Shown: positions 41,489 through 50,765, counted from the stretch's first letter. The stretch: DNA of 64,000 bases from Brevibacillus centrosporus (GCF_003710815.1 NZ_RHHP01000038.1:62001-126000); one strand, 5' to 3'. Made by a program: numbers and translations. The notes: generated from the letters alone by a model not told the origin.

Positions 41489-41747
41489 TTGAAATCTCCT
41501 TTATCCGGTCAAATATTCGGAAAAATATTTTTTAATTAGCGTAGCAAGGCGATGAGGGAATGTAAAGGGATTCAAGCGAAAAGAGCCAGACCCATAAGAA
41601 AACCTCTATCGTGGCCTTCTCAAGGAGGAGAGACCGCGTTTTAGCGGAAAGTTTTACCGAAGTGATGCCGGTAGCTGACGCTGAGGCACTTCGTCATGCG
41701 CTCCAGAATTCATAAGCATTACGCTTATAAATTCTTACACGTTAAAA
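41489..41747. other. Gene-free stretch with strong hairpins (possible small RNA)
   Basis: No protein gene found. From about 41600 to the terminator at 41748 there are several potential stems, among them a 12-base stem with a five-base loop at 41706-41734 (GAATTCATAAGC/GCTTATAAATTC, one mismatch). It does not match a riboswitch class I recognise. Confidence 0.4.
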
Positions 41748-41774
41748 AAGAAGCCGACGGGCGGCTTCTTTTTT
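41748..41774. terminator. Bidirectional intrinsic terminator
   Basis: Perfect nine-base stem AAGAAGCCG/CGGCTTCTT with a five-base loop, TTTTTT on the plus side and an A tract on the left that serves minus-strand transcripts such as the small gene at 41894-42046. Confidence 0.85.
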
Positions 41775-41893
41775 CGCGCAGTAAGAATGGTATCCGATTC
41801 CTATCCAGGATACGGGCAGCATAGCGAAACTTCGAACAAAGTGAGAAAGCAAGACTTGTGCCCTTTGGATACGAAGGCTCCGCCAAAAGGCTT

Positions 41894-42046
41894 TTAGCGG
41901 GAGGTTGTCTGATTTTGCTGCTGATGCTGCGAAGAAGATCCCTGGTTGTTTTCTGTATGCGTATCATCGGCAACAGTACTGCTGGTCAATCCGGTTACCG
42001 CCAGTCCTTTTTGATTGAGATTTTTTGCGCTTTTAAATTTGCCCAT
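41894..42046 (-). CDS. Small hydrophilic hypothetical protein
   Basis: A 50-residue product, MGKFKSAKNLNQKGLAVTG at the start and a Gln/Ser/Asn-rich tail (SSSQHQQQNQTTSR). AAAGGAGCG lies eight bases before the ATG. Composition (small, polar, no Cys, Gln-rich) resembles minor spore proteins, but no named family matches. A terminator lies about 120 bases downstream on the same strand. Confidence 0.6.
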   Translation of the reverse strand: MGKFKSAKNLNQKGLAVTGLTSSTVADDTHTENNQGSSSQHQQQNQTTSR

Positions 42047-42193
42047 GTGGATCGCTCCTTTGTGATGGATCTCCCCTTTACCATGCCCGAAGAAACGTCA
42101 TCCCTACTCATCCACTTCTTGCCCGGGATGTTGGAATGGAATCGATCAGGTATACTACAAGGACAAAGGCCAAGCGAGTAGGGGAGTGAGGGA

Positions 42194-42541
42194 ATGGCTG
42201 GATGTGTGATCATTGTGGAAGGAAAGACGGACAAAGAGCGGCTGCTGAAGATTTTGGCAGAGCCGGTAACGATTCTTTGTACATATGGCACCTACAGCGC
42301 GGAACGGGGAGAGGAGCTCCTCCTGCAAGCACAGGACGCGGACGAGATCTACCTGTTTACCGATGAAGATTATAGTGGGAAAAAATTGCGTGCACATTTA
42401 ATGGAAGATTTTCCGCGGGGCGTACACCTGCACACGCAAAAAATGTATGGAGAAGTGGCCAATACCCCTCTTTCGGTGCTAGCTGAAATTTTGGATCGCG
42501 CCGGGCTTTCAGTGAACACGGAGCACCTTGAACTCGATTGA
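42194..42541 (+). CDS. Small Toprim domain protein, YusF-like
   Basis: A 115-residue stand-alone Toprim domain. The N-terminal CVIIVEGKTDKERL contains the catalytic glutamate and DEIYLFTDEDYSGKKLR holds the DxD metal motif. RNase M5 has a similar small Toprim domain, but this protein is shorter and resembles Bacillus YusF, whose function is unknown. A nuclease or nucleotidyl-transfer role on RNA or DNA is likely. GTAGGGGAGTGAGGG precedes the ATG. Confidence 0.85.
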   Translation: MAGCVIIVEGKTDKERLLKILAEPVTILCTYGTYSAERGEELLLQAQDADEIYLFTDEDYSGKKLRAHLMEDFPRGVHLHTQKMYGEVANTPLSVLAEILDRAGLSVNTEHLELD

Positions 42542-42614
42542 GCAATAGGGGGATAAAACATCTTTTCATCGGCTATAACAATAGGTAGATGGATAGGTGG
42601 AGGTGCAAGCCGAT

Positions 42615-42821
42615 ATGCATAGTGTGATGCGTTTCTTCAACCGTATGAATGCCCTCGTATGGTTAGCTGGTATCTTTGTTGCTCACGCCGCACTGTATAT
42701 AGCCTTGGGAACGGCGACGTGGTTTACGACAGCTCTTCTGGCTACCTGTTTTTACGGGGCTGTGATTTTGGTAGGGAAGCTGATCGGGACTTATTACAAG
42801 GATAAGGAAGAAAGCAAATGA
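42615..42821 (+). CDS. Small membrane protein, hypothetical
   Basis: A 68-residue protein with two hydrophobic helices (about 13-33 and 37-58) and a charged C-terminal end (TYYKDKEESK). GGTGGAGGTG lies just upstream of ATG 42615; a GTG six codons earlier overlaps that site. It lies 73 bases after the Toprim gene and may be transcribed with it. Function unknown. Confidence 0.7.
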   Translation: MHSVMRFFNRMNALVWLAGIFVAHAALYIALGTATWFTTALLATCFYGAVILVGKLIGTYYKDKEESK

Positions 42822-42846
42822 AAGCCGACTCGCTGCAGTCGGCTTT
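42821..42846. terminator. Bidirectional terminator between small membrane gene and uppP
   Basis: Perfect ten-base stem AAAGCCGACT/AGTCGGCTTT with a six-base loop between convergent genes. Confidence 0.82.
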
Positions 42847-42860
42847 ACCTATAGGTTAGT

Positions 42861-43640
42861 TTACCAGCCTTGCCATTGCAGGAAGAGGATGAAAACGCCA
42901 AGGATCCACACATAGATCGCAAAGCCTTTCATGGAGCCGGTGCTAATGAGCTTGAGCATCCAGCGAATGGCGAAATAGCCCGCGATCGCAGAAAACATCG
43001 TCCCGATGATCATCGGTATGAGCAGAGGAGTCTCGATTGGCGCTTTGGCGAGCTTGGCGGTTTGCAGGACGCATGCACCGAGAATCGCGGGCAACGAGAG
43101 CAAAAATGAAAAGCGTGCGGCGTCTTCTCGGTCGATTCCGCGCATGAGGGAACCGGCAATCGTCAATCCTGAGCGGGAAATGGCGGGCAAGATGGCAGCT
43201 CCCTGCAGAGCGCCGATGATCAAAGCGTCTGTATAGTTGATCTGATCAAAGGTCCGGCGACCGCGGCGCAGCGACTCCACGCCCCAGAGGATGGCACCGG
43301 TCGCGAGGAATTCCCATCCGATCGTTACCCCCGTTTGCGATATTTCTTCAAAATAGTCTTCAAAGGCGAGCCCGATGACCGCCGTAGGAATGGTCCCGAC
43401 GACGATCAGCCGCGTCAGCTTGCTGAACGGATTGATGAGGATGTAGTGAATCTGCGGCCAAAAGACAATCACGACTGCGATGAGTGTACCGAAGTGCAGC
43501 ATCGTATCAAATAACAAGCCTGCCTCCTGCAAGCCAAACAGCTTGCGAAACAAGACGAGATGGCCTGTGCTGGAAATAGGTAAGAACTCCGTCAAGCCTT
43601 GAACAATGCCCAGAAAGATATGTTCGAGTAAAAGCAGCAT
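42861..43640 (-). CDS. uppP: Undecaprenyl-diphosphatase
   Basis: A 259-residue membrane phosphatase of the BacA/UppP family that recycles undecaprenyl pyrophosphate for peptidoglycan synthesis and gives some bacitracin tolerance. The two active-site motifs are present: GLTEFLPISSTGHLVL near the N terminus and LPAISRSGLTIAGSL in the centre. About eight membrane helices. AGGAGTGACGG precedes the ATG. Monocistronic. Confidence 0.94.
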   Translation of the reverse strand: MLLLLEHIFLGIVQGLTEFLPISSTGHLVLFRKLFGLQEAGLLFDTMLHFGTLIAVVIVFWPQIHYILINPFSKLTRLIVVGTIPTAVIGLAFEDYFEEISQTGVTIGWEFLATGAILWGVESLRRGRRTFDQINYTDALIIGALQGAAILPAISRSGLTIAGSLMRGIDREDAARFSFLLSLPAILGACVLQTAKLAKAPIETPLLIPMIIGTMFSAIAGYFAIRWMLKLISTGSMKGFAIYVWILGVFILFLQWQGW

Positions 43641-43824
43641 GGCAATCCGTCACTCCTAACGTCTTGGAAATGGAAGAGGAGCATGTCTACACACTTTCAT
43701 GTGTATGTTTGCATGCCAAAGACTTGCCTTTTTTGTTTGTCCTTGTCTTTGATTGGAAAAAAGTTGTGGTATTTTCACCTGCCAGGCGGGTATAGTTAGT
43801 GTGCATAGTGGACGAGAGTGAGGA

Positions 43825-44739
43825 ATGGAAGGAATGTACAAGGGACAAAAGCCAGTTCGGAATAGTGTAGCGCCAAGTCGATTGCAGGCAGGGACGATAC
43901 TTTTCATGACAGTCGCTCGGAAAACGGACATCGGCTACTTTTTGAAGACGGGCGCAGATGAAGTGTTTTTGCATAAAAATGAGTCGCATGGACCTTTGGA
44001 TATGAACGAAGAGGTCGAGGTCTTCTTGTACCACGACCATGAAAATCGGCTGGCAGCCACGATGGATCTGCCTTATGTAGGAATGGGAGAGTACGGCTGG
44101 CTGGAGGTAGTGGATCTCTCCTCCAAAATGGGCGTGTTTTTGGACAACGGAATCAATAAGCATCTCCTGGTGTTTATTGACGATTTGCCCAAGCTCAGAG
44201 ATGAATGGCCGCGTCCGGGAGATCGCCTGCTGGTCGCTCTAAAGCAGGACAAGCAGGGCCGAATGCTGGCAAAGCCTGTAACGGAGCAGGAGGTTTTGCA
44301 GATTTCTGTCCAAGCCGATGAGAGCATGAGAAACAAAAATGTGGAAGCTACCGTGTACAAGGTCATTGCAGCAGGAGCGTTTCTTTTGACCGAGGACGAC
44401 CATATCATGTTCATTCACCGCGACGAGATGACGGAGCGGATGAGACTCGGTCAAACCGTTCGTTGTCGTGTCAGCTTCGTACGCGAGGATGGCAGATTGA
44501 ACGGATCCATGAGAGAGCGCAAGGAAGTCCAATACGGAGAAGATGCCGAAAAGCTGCTCCGTTATATGAACAACCGCGACGGTGCCATGCCGTACACGGA
44601 CAAGACCGATGCAGACATCATCCAGGATAAATTTCAGATGAGCAAATCCAGCTTCAAGCGGGCGCTGGGCAAGCTGATGAAGGAGCGCAAAGTCGAGCAG
44701 GTCGATGGCTGGACGAAAGTGATCAAGCAAGAAGATTAG
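43825..44739 (+). CDS. S1-like RNA-binding protein, CvfB/YitL family
   Basis: A 304-residue protein with three S1-type oligonucleotide-binding domains and a C-terminal winged helix, the layout of CvfB (Staphylococcus virulence regulator) and B. subtilis YitL. Recognisable blocks are GYFLKTGADEVFLHKNES, YGWLEVVDLSSKMGVFLDNG, FLLTEDDHIMFIHRDEM and FQMSKSSFKRALGKLMKE. It probably binds RNA and affects gene expression after transcription. ATG 43825 and ATG 43834 are both plausible starts. Confidence 0.9.
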   Translation: MEGMYKGQKPVRNSVAPSRLQAGTILFMTVARKTDIGYFLKTGADEVFLHKNESHGPLDMNEEVEVFLYHDHENRLAATMDLPYVGMGEYGWLEVVDLSSKMGVFLDNGINKHLLVFIDDLPKLRDEWPRPGDRLLVALKQDKQGRMLAKPVTEQEVLQISVQADESMRNKNVEATVYKVIAAGAFLLTEDDHIMFIHRDEMTERMRLGQTVRCRVSFVREDGRLNGSMRERKEVQYGEDAEKLLRYMNNRDGAMPYTDKTDADIIQDKFQMSKSSFKRALGKLMKERKVEQVDGWTKVIKQED

Positions 44740-44750
44740 GCAAGGCAAAA

Positions 44751-44808
44751 AAGAATCCCTCCTGTACGCTATTCAAGTGGAACAAGCGTATGAGAGGGAT
44801 TCTTTTTA
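44751..44808. terminator. Terminator between cvfB-like gene and TRAP permease gene
   Basis: AAGAATCCCTC/GAGGGATTCTT around a long loop with an internal pairing, then TTTTT; it lies between convergent genes. Confidence 0.7.
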
Positions 44809-44818
44809 TGAAAAAGCT

Positions 44819-46771
44819 TTAGGCAGTAGTTTGCAGCTGCTGTCTTTGTTTGCGAGCTTTGAACAAAGAATAACCGAAGACGAGTCCGAGAAGGACAAAA
44901 CCGGCGATATCGGTCTCAATGCCAGGGATGACGGCAAGAATGCCACCAGCGACAGCCAGGATGCGCTCGAATGGATTGAGCTTTGCCATCCAGTATCCAA
45001 TCAAGCCGGCACCTACCCCGATCATTCCGATGGTGGAGGTAAACATGACCCAGATGGATTCAAAAAAGGTCGTATCAATCAAAAGCAAGGCTGGTGACAC
45101 CACAAAGATATAAGGTGCCATAAAGGCTGCGACGGACAATCGAGTGGATTCTACTCCCGTTCGTATCGGCTTTGATTTGGCTATCCCTGCGGCAGCAAAG
45201 GCGGCGAGGGCAACCGGTGGCGTAATATCGGCTACGATCCCGAAGTAGAACGTAAACATATGGGCGGCGATCTCAGGTACCCCCAACTGTACCAATGCAG
45301 GTGCAGCAATGGTAGAAGTAATGATGTAGTTCGCTGTCGTTGGCGTACCCATCCCGAGGATGAGGGATGCGATCATGGTGAAGAACAGCGTCAGGAAGAG
45401 CTGTCCACCTGCCAAATCGATCAGACCGTTCGCAAGCTTAAGGCCGATCCCGGTTAACGTGATGGTCCCTACGATAATGCCGGCGCAGGCCGTTGCGGCT
45501 ACGACACCCAGCGCCATTCTTGCTCCGGACGCGAGTGCTTCCAAAATATCAGTAATGGACATGCGCGTTTCTTTGCGGAAAGCTCCCACGACGATGGTCG
45601 AGACGATACCGATAATGGCCGAACGTTCAGCAGAGAAGTTCATCATCAATGCAGTGATGATTATGACGATAGGTAGCAGCAGGTACATCTTCTTCAGTAC
45701 TTCCTTTTTGTCCGGCAGCTCTTCTTTCGTCAGCCCCCGCAATCCGAGACGCTTCGCTTCAAAGTGTGTCATGATCCAGATGCCGACGAAAAATAGGATG
45801 GCCGGCAGTGCAGCAGACTTGGCAATCTCAAGATACGGAACCCCGATAAACTCCGCCATCAGAAAGGCAGCTGCTCCCATAACCGGAGGCATAATCTGTC
45901 CACCAGTGGAGGATGACGCTTCTACCGCAGCGGCAAATTCGGAGCGATACCCGAGCCGTTTCATCATCGGAATGGTAAAGGCACCAGAGGTTACGACGTT
46001 GGCGACCGAACTTCCGCTGATGGTTCCTTGGAGCGCACTGGAGAAGACCGCTACTTTCGCAGGTCCGCCTATGCGGCGTCCAGCGATGACGAGAGATAGA
46101 TCGTTAAAGTATTCACCGACGCCCGTTTTCTCCAGAAATGCACCGAACAAGACGAACAGGAAGATAAAAGTGGAGGAAACTGCAAGAGGTGTGCCGAGAA
46201 TACCCTCTAATGTGTAGTAGCTATGGCCGATGATACGCTCCACATCACTGCCGCGGTGTTCCAAGAAGCCAGGCATGTAGGGGCCAAAGTACGTATAGAG
46301 CAAGAAAATGGACGCAATGAGTGTGATCGGCACGCCTACGACACGGCGAGCTGCTTCCAGGACAAGCAGGATAGCAACCCCGCCGACGAACATGTCCAGC
46401 GTCGTATAGTTTCCTGTACGTGTAACAAGACCTTCATAATCAAAGACCCAGTAGAGACAAACGATGACACCCAGCAAGGCGAGAATGAGGTTGGTGATGC
46501 CTACTTTGCTGCCCTTTCCCTTCTTGGTCCCGGAGTACAGCAGGTAGACGAGCCCCAGACCAAACGCCAAGTGGATTGGTCTGTGAATTTGCGGAGGAAT
46601 CGTGAAAAAGAGTGTGCTCGACAGCTGATAAACGGAAAAGAGTACGAGAAGGATGAACGTGATCCATTTCATCGGCCCAGTAAATTGACGAACAGCTGAT
46701 TCCTTATCGTATTGGGCAATCAGTTGATCCATTTCCTGCTGACTTAGGTTTGTTGACGTAGTTGTGCCCAT
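44819..46771 (-). CDS. TRAP transporter fused permease (DctQM type)
   Basis: A 650-residue membrane protein joining the small (about four helices, residues 30-140) and large (about twelve helices, 150-630) permease subunits of a TAXI-type TRAP transporter. Conserved blocks are GAFLEKTGVGEYFNDLSL, GTISGSSVANVVTSGAFTIP, EASSSTGGQIMPPVMGAAAF and GMGTPTTANYII. Transport is driven by an ion gradient, not ATP. Start ATG is preceded by TAGGAGG and lies one base past the DUF1850 stop. The binding protein is encoded two genes upstream. Substrate may be glutamate or a C4/C5 dicarboxylate, judged only from the linked GlnKL-like regulators. Confidence 0.92.
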   Translation of the reverse strand: MGTTTSTNLSQQEMDQLIAQYDKESAVRQFTGPMKWITFILLVLFSVYQLSSTLFFTIPPQIHRPIHLAFGLGLVYLLYSGTKKGKGSKVGITNLILALLGVIVCLYWVFDYEGLVTRTGNYTTLDMFVGGVAILLVLEAARRVVGVPITLIASIFLLYTYFGPYMPGFLEHRGSDVERIIGHSYYTLEGILGTPLAVSSTFIFLFVLFGAFLEKTGVGEYFNDLSLVIAGRRIGGPAKVAVFSSALQGTISGSSVANVVTSGAFTIPMMKRLGYRSEFAAAVEASSSTGGQIMPPVMGAAAFLMAEFIGVPYLEIAKSAALPAILFFVGIWIMTHFEAKRLGLRGLTKEELPDKKEVLKKMYLLLPIVIIITALMMNFSAERSAIIGIVSTIVVGAFRKETRMSITDILEALASGARMALGVVAATACAGIIVGTITLTGIGLKLANGLIDLAGGQLFLTLFFTMIASLILGMGTPTTANYIITSTIAAPALVQLGVPEIAAHMFTFYFGIVADITPPVALAAFAAAGIAKSKPIRTGVESTRLSVAAFMAPYIFVVSPALLLIDTTFFESIWVMFTSTIGMIGVGAGLIGYWMAKLNPFERILAVAGGILAVIPGIETDIAGFVLLGLVFGYSLFKARKQRQQLQTTA

Positions 46772-47293
46772 CTAGTAGCCTCCTATCATACTAAATATGG
46801 ATCGTGTTTCCGTTTGGATGGTAATAGCGGAGCCAGGCCTGTCAATGGTACCTAGGGGAATCTCCTCACCAGCAAAAAGCAAGGTATGGTTAGCCCTGAC
46901 CTGACCGATAAACAGGTGGAGGGCGGGAAAGATGCGGTTCATGTGACGTATACGGAATACTCCATCCGAGATGACTAATTCTTCACCTGGGGACAACTCG
47001 TTTTCCATGCCGATGCCGTAGTCATGGAAGGACATTTCCGACAAAACGATCTGCCCGCTCTGGATGCGGTACTGCTCTTCGATTAAAGAGCGATGAATGG
47101 AATGAGTCCAACGAATGCCAAACGTAGTATCGGCTGTGATGCTGCGGCTCCACATGAGCTCATGGGACAGCGTATCGCGAATGACCAAGGAAGGGATTAC
47201 TGGGATGAAGCAAAAGAGAGTGACCGCTGCAAGCAGAAGCAGTAAGGAGAAAAGGCGGAACCCGGTCCGCCCTTTCTGGAATGACATAAACAT
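46772..47293 (-). CDS. DUF1850 protein of TAXI-TRAP operons
   Basis: A 173-residue protein with an N-terminal membrane anchor (LFSLLLLLAAVTLFCFIPVI) and an extracytoplasmic domain with the DUF1850 core WTHSIHRSLIEEQYRI and LSEMSFHDYGIGM. DUF1850 genes regularly sit between TAXI binding proteins and fused TRAP permeases, and the protein is thought to be an accessory transporter part of unknown role. The stop directly abuts the permease start. ATG 47287 is an alternative start. Confidence 0.85.
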   Translation of the reverse strand: MFMSFQKGRTGFRLFSLLLLLAAVTLFCFIPVIPSLVIRDTLSHELMWSRSITADTTFGIRWTHSIHRSLIEEQYRIQSGQIVLSEMSFHDYGIGMENELSPGEELVISDGVFRIRHMNRIFPALHLFIGQVRANHTLLFAGEEIPLGTIDRPGSAITIQTETRSIFSMIGGY

Positions 47294-47299
47294 CGAGAC

Positions 47300-48298
47300 C
47301 TATTTAACGCCTTTTTCATCAAAGAATTTTTTCGCTCCTGGATGCACAGGGAGGCTTACACCAGCCAGTACGCTATCCATCTTGATTTCTTTTGCTTTCG
47401 CATGTCCAAGCTTGTCAGTGTTTTCAAAGATAGCCTTTGTGATTTTGTAGACGAGATCCTCGCTCAGATCAGCGCGAACGACCAGCATCGATTTTACAGA
47501 AACAGTGGTAACCTCTTCTGGAACGGTTTGATAGGTGTTAGCCGGTACCGTTGTTTTTACATAGAACGGATATTTGGCAATAATCGCATCAATTTTATCA
47601 GCTTCAATCGGAATGATTTTTACACCTTTCGTCGCAGCAAGCTCCGTGATTGCAGCGGTTGGTGTACCTGCTGTTTGGAAGGCAGCATCCAGCTGGCCGT
47701 CTTGGATGGCTTTAGCGGAGTCCGCAAAGGAAAGGCGCTGCAGCTGTGTATCTTCAAATTTCAGACCATAGGCTTCCAGGATTTGCTGCGCATTTACCTC
47801 GGTACCGCTTCCCGGTGCCCCAACAGATACGCGCTTGCCTTTCAGATCCGCTACGCTCTTGATGTTGCTGTCAGAGGAAACGACGATCTGAATGGTTTCA
47901 TCATAAAGAGCACCTAAAGCCTTAAATGCTTCGATTTTTCCGTCTTTTTCAAACATGTTTGTACCTTTTGCTGCATATTCAGCGATATCGTTTTGGGTAA
48001 AGGCGATATCTGCTTTTTTGTCACGCAAAAGGCGAATGTTCTCAGCGGAAGCACCGGTAGCTTGCGCCGTTGCCGTTATACCCGCGTTTTTGGTGATGTG
48101 ATCAGCCATTCCGCCGCCCAGCGGATAGTAAGTACCACCCGTACCACCTGTTGCGACGATCAATTGAGAAGGGTCGTTGCTGCCTGCAGCAGCGCCGCCT
48201 TGCCCGCCTGGAGCTGCGTTTCCTCCACCCCCACAGGCTGTCACCAGAGACACGGTCAGGAGCAGGGCCAGTGAGAGGAGACGACTTTGTTTTTTCAT
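47300..48298 (-). CDS. TAXI family TRAP transporter solute-binding lipoprotein
   Basis: A 332-residue extracellular binding protein. The lipoprotein signal ends at LVTACGGGG (Cys22), giving a lipid-anchored protein. Mature blocks LIVATGGTGGTYYPLGGGMA, ATAQATGASAENIRLL, RVSVGAPGSGTEVNAQQIL and QDGQLDAAFQTAGTPTAAI define the TAXI subfamily. First gene of a three-gene transporter operon on the minus strand; AAGGGGGAA precedes the ATG. It is divergent from the sensor kinase. TAXI proteins studied so far bind glutamate, other dicarboxylates or sialic acid-type ligands. Confidence 0.93.
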   Translation of the reverse strand: MKKQSRLLSLALLLTVSLVTACGGGGNAAPGGQGGAAAGSNDPSQLIVATGGTGGTYYPLGGGMADHITKNAGITATAQATGASAENIRLLRDKKADIAFTQNDIAEYAAKGTNMFEKDGKIEAFKALGALYDETIQIVVSSDSNIKSVADLKGKRVSVGAPGSGTEVNAQQILEAYGLKFEDTQLQRLSFADSAKAIQDGQLDAAFQTAGTPTAAITELAATKGVKIIPIEADKIDAIIAKYPFYVKTTVPANTYQTVPEEVTTVSVKSMLVVRADLSEDLVYKITKAIFENTDKLGHAKAKEIKMDSVLAGVSLPVHPGAKKFFDEKGVK

Positions 48299-48477
48299 GG
48301 AAATTCCCCCTTATCTAAATGTCGAAGATAAAAAGAGAGTGCCAGAGGTGATCTGGACACTGTCACATGGAATTGTAAGGAGGAAGCTATAAAAAACTAC
48401 GAAAATCTATAAAAGAATATAGTAAAATAATGGTCAGTGTATTTGGAAAAATTTCCTCGTTCTGGGATGGAGGGATC

Positions 48478-49770
48478 ATGAGGTCATCGATGAGAGAAAA
48501 CCTCTATATACTAATTGTCATGCTTCTCACCGTACCCATTGCAGGTGAACTGAAATTTCATCCGTTTCAGGATGACTTTCGGATCAGCTTTGGTACAACA
48601 GCCTTTTTCTTCCTGCTGCTCTGGCTGCGGCCTTCGTTTCTTGCAGGCTTATTGACCGGTATGACTGTCGTTTTGTTTCGAGTCGGGCTTGACTGGATGT
48701 CCGTGGACGATTTTGATTTTGTAAGCTCCTTTTCCCTGCATATACCAGCTTTCTTCTTTTACGCCACATTTGCCGGACTATTTTCTCTTCTACGTGTGAA
48801 TCTGTTTCACCATTTGCCCCTCTGGGTAGGCTTGCTCGGTACGGTGGCTGAGATCGGAGCCAATCTGGTCGAGCTGTGTGTCCGCTTTCGCTCTATCGAA
48901 CCAGTAGGGCATTGGTCGGTGATTGGACCCATCGTCGCGATCGCACTCATTCGCAGCTTTTTCGTACTCAGTTTTTTTAACATCATTCAGCTCCGCCAAG
49001 CCACGTGGCTGGAGAAGCAGCAGCGAAACCGAAACGAGCGGATGCTGATGCTGGTCTCCAACTTGTATGAGGAATCCGTTCATTTAAAAAAGACGCTGTA
49101 TCAGGTGGAGGAGATCACGAGGGACTGCTACGAGCTGTACCGGAGCATAAAGGAACAGGTGCCAAAGGAGTGGGCAGGTCGCTACTCCAAGCAAGCGCTG
49201 TCGATCGCAGGACAAGTCCATGAAGTGAAAAAGGACAACCAGCGCATTTACGCAGGGCTTTCCAAACTGATTTCAGACGAAAACGAACGTGATTACATGC
49301 CGTTGGGAGAATTAATTTCGATCATCGTTCGGGCGCAAGAAAAGTATGCGAGCCTTTTGGGCAAGACGATACGATTTGAATCCCATGTCACGATACCGTA
49401 CCTGGCGTGCCATATTTACACGACGCTCTCACTGGTAAACAATCTGGTAGCCAATGCAGTGGAAGCGATCGAAGACAAAGGGAGCGTATCGATCCAAGCC
49501 TCATTGTCAGAATCGCGCGAATGGATACAATTTTCCGTGGGTGACGATGGACCCGGGATTCAGGTGAAGGATCCGACTCTGCTGTTCATGCCTGGCTTTA
49601 CAACCAAATACGATGAGAGCGGTAAGCCGTCTACGGGGATCGGTCTATGCTATATAAAGGAAGTCATCGACAACCTGGAGGGCAGCATGGAAATAACGGA
49701 AAAGCGAGAACAGAAGGAAACTTATTTTACCATACGTTTGCCAATCGCCAGCATCGTCCAGAAAGGGTGA
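48478..49770 (+). CDS. GHKL sensor histidine kinase, GlnK/YcbA-like
   Basis: About 430 residues. Six or so hydrophobic segments fill residues 5-180 (no large extracellular loop), followed by a coiled linker and a DcuS/CitA-like GHKL ATPase domain with NNLVANAVEAI (N box), DDGPGI (G1) and STGIGLCYIKEVI (G2). B. subtilis GlnK (YcbA) has the same membrane-type sensor and the same unusual partner regulator. ATG 48478 follows GGAGGGATC; an ATG 16 codons earlier lacks a ribosome site. Divergent from the TAXI-TRAP operon, which is its probable target. Confidence 0.88.
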   Translation: MRSSMRENLYILIVMLLTVPIAGELKFHPFQDDFRISFGTTAFFFLLLWLRPSFLAGLLTGMTVVLFRVGLDWMSVDDFDFVSSFSLHIPAFFFYATFAGLFSLLRVNLFHHLPLWVGLLGTVAEIGANLVELCVRFRSIEPVGHWSVIGPIVAIALIRSFFVLSFFNIIQLRQATWLEKQQRNRNERMLMLVSNLYEESVHLKKTLYQVEEITRDCYELYRSIKEQVPKEWAGRYSKQALSIAGQVHEVKKDNQRIYAGLSKLISDENERDYMPLGELISIIVRAQEKYASLLGKTIRFESHVTIPYLACHIYTTLSLVNNLVANAVEAIEDKGSVSIQASLSESREWIQFSVGDDGPGIQVKDPTLLFMPGFTTKYDESGKPSTGIGLCYIKEVIDNLEGSMEITEKREQKETYFTIRLPIASIVQKG

Positions 49771-49774
49771 AAGT

Positions 49775-50692
49775 ATGCGTTTTTTTATTACCGATGATGA
49801 TCCAGCCGTTCGCTCGATGCTTGCTCAGCTTATTGAAGATGCTGACTTGGGAGAGGTGTGCGGGGAGGCGGAGGACGGCTCGCAGATTGACCGAGATTTT
49901 CTGGAGTGGAAACGAGTGGATATCCTCTTGATTGATTTGCTCATGCCAAACCGGGACGGGATTGAAACCATCCGCGATCTGAATGAGTATAGCGGCAAAA
50001 TCGTCATGATCTCTCAAATCGAGTCTAAAAATATGATCGCGGAGGCGTATTCGCTAGGGATTGAGTACTACATTACGAAGCCGGTAAACCGGTTTGAAGT
50101 GATCAGTGTTCTGCGAAAGGTGCGGGAGAAAATCCTGCTACAGCGATCCATCGAAGGCATCCAGCGATCTTTAAACGTGCTGTCCGGACAGTCAGGTCAC
50201 AGCCAACGGGGACAAACGGATACGGAGCGAAATCTGGTGGCATCGGCGCGTTTTTTGTTGACGGAATTAGGGATGATCAGTGAATCAGGAACGAAGGATT
50301 TGCTTGATATGGTTGAATATCTGAACAAGTGGGAAAAAGAGAAGGCAGGTGAAGAAAGCTTTCCTTCATTAAAGGGAATTTTTCTGCAGGTAGCGGCAAA
50401 CAAGCTTGGCACAGAGGATTCATCCCTTGTCCAAAAAGAAATGAAGGCTGCCGAGCAGCGCGTCCGGCGTGCCATTTATCAGGCACTGACCCATTTGGCC
50501 TCGCTCGGGCTAACGGATTACGCCCATCCCAAATTCGAATCGTATGCGACAATGTTCTTTGACTTTACAGAGGTGCGCAAGCGTATGCGGGAGCTGGAAT
50601 CACAGAAAAGAACGGGACTATCCGCTACCAAGATTAACACAAAAAAGTTTATGGTCGTCTTGTACTTGGAGTCAAAAAGAAGGATTGGTTAA
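49775..50692 (+). CDS. Response regulator with YcbB domain, GlnL-like
   Basis: A 305-residue protein with a receiver domain (phospho-acceptor Asp54 in LLIDLLMPNRDG) and a C-terminal YcbB-type DNA-binding domain (about 150-300) with RRAIYQALTHLASLGLTDY and MFFDFTEVRKRMRELE. This combination is specific to GlnL/YcbB, which in B. subtilis responds to glutamine through GlnK and activates the glsA-glnT operon. AAAGGGTGAAAG precedes the ATG, four bases after the kinase stop. Its likely role here is to control the divergent TAXI-TRAP transporter. Confidence 0.9.
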   Translation: MRFFITDDDPAVRSMLAQLIEDADLGEVCGEAEDGSQIDRDFLEWKRVDILLIDLLMPNRDGIETIRDLNEYSGKIVMISQIESKNMIAEAYSLGIEYYITKPVNRFEVISVLRKVREKILLQRSIEGIQRSLNVLSGQSGHSQRGQTDTERNLVASARFLLTELGMISESGTKDLLDMVEYLNKWEKEKAGEESFPSLKGIFLQVAANKLGTEDSSLVQKEMKAAEQRVRRAIYQALTHLASLGLTDYAHPKFESYATMFFDFTEVRKRMRELESQKRTGLSATKINTKKFMVVLYLESKRRIG

Positions 50693-50765
50693 ATGAAAAT
50701 GCCTTTTTGGAGCAGGACAGCAAATGTGGTAAGATATCACTATTGTTGTATTGGGAGGGAAGCAA

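Noticed and set aside
45360..46217. 285-codon open frame on the plus strand
   Set aside because: It is antisense to the TRAP permease gene and its length only reflects codon bias of that membrane protein; no ribosome site or homology.
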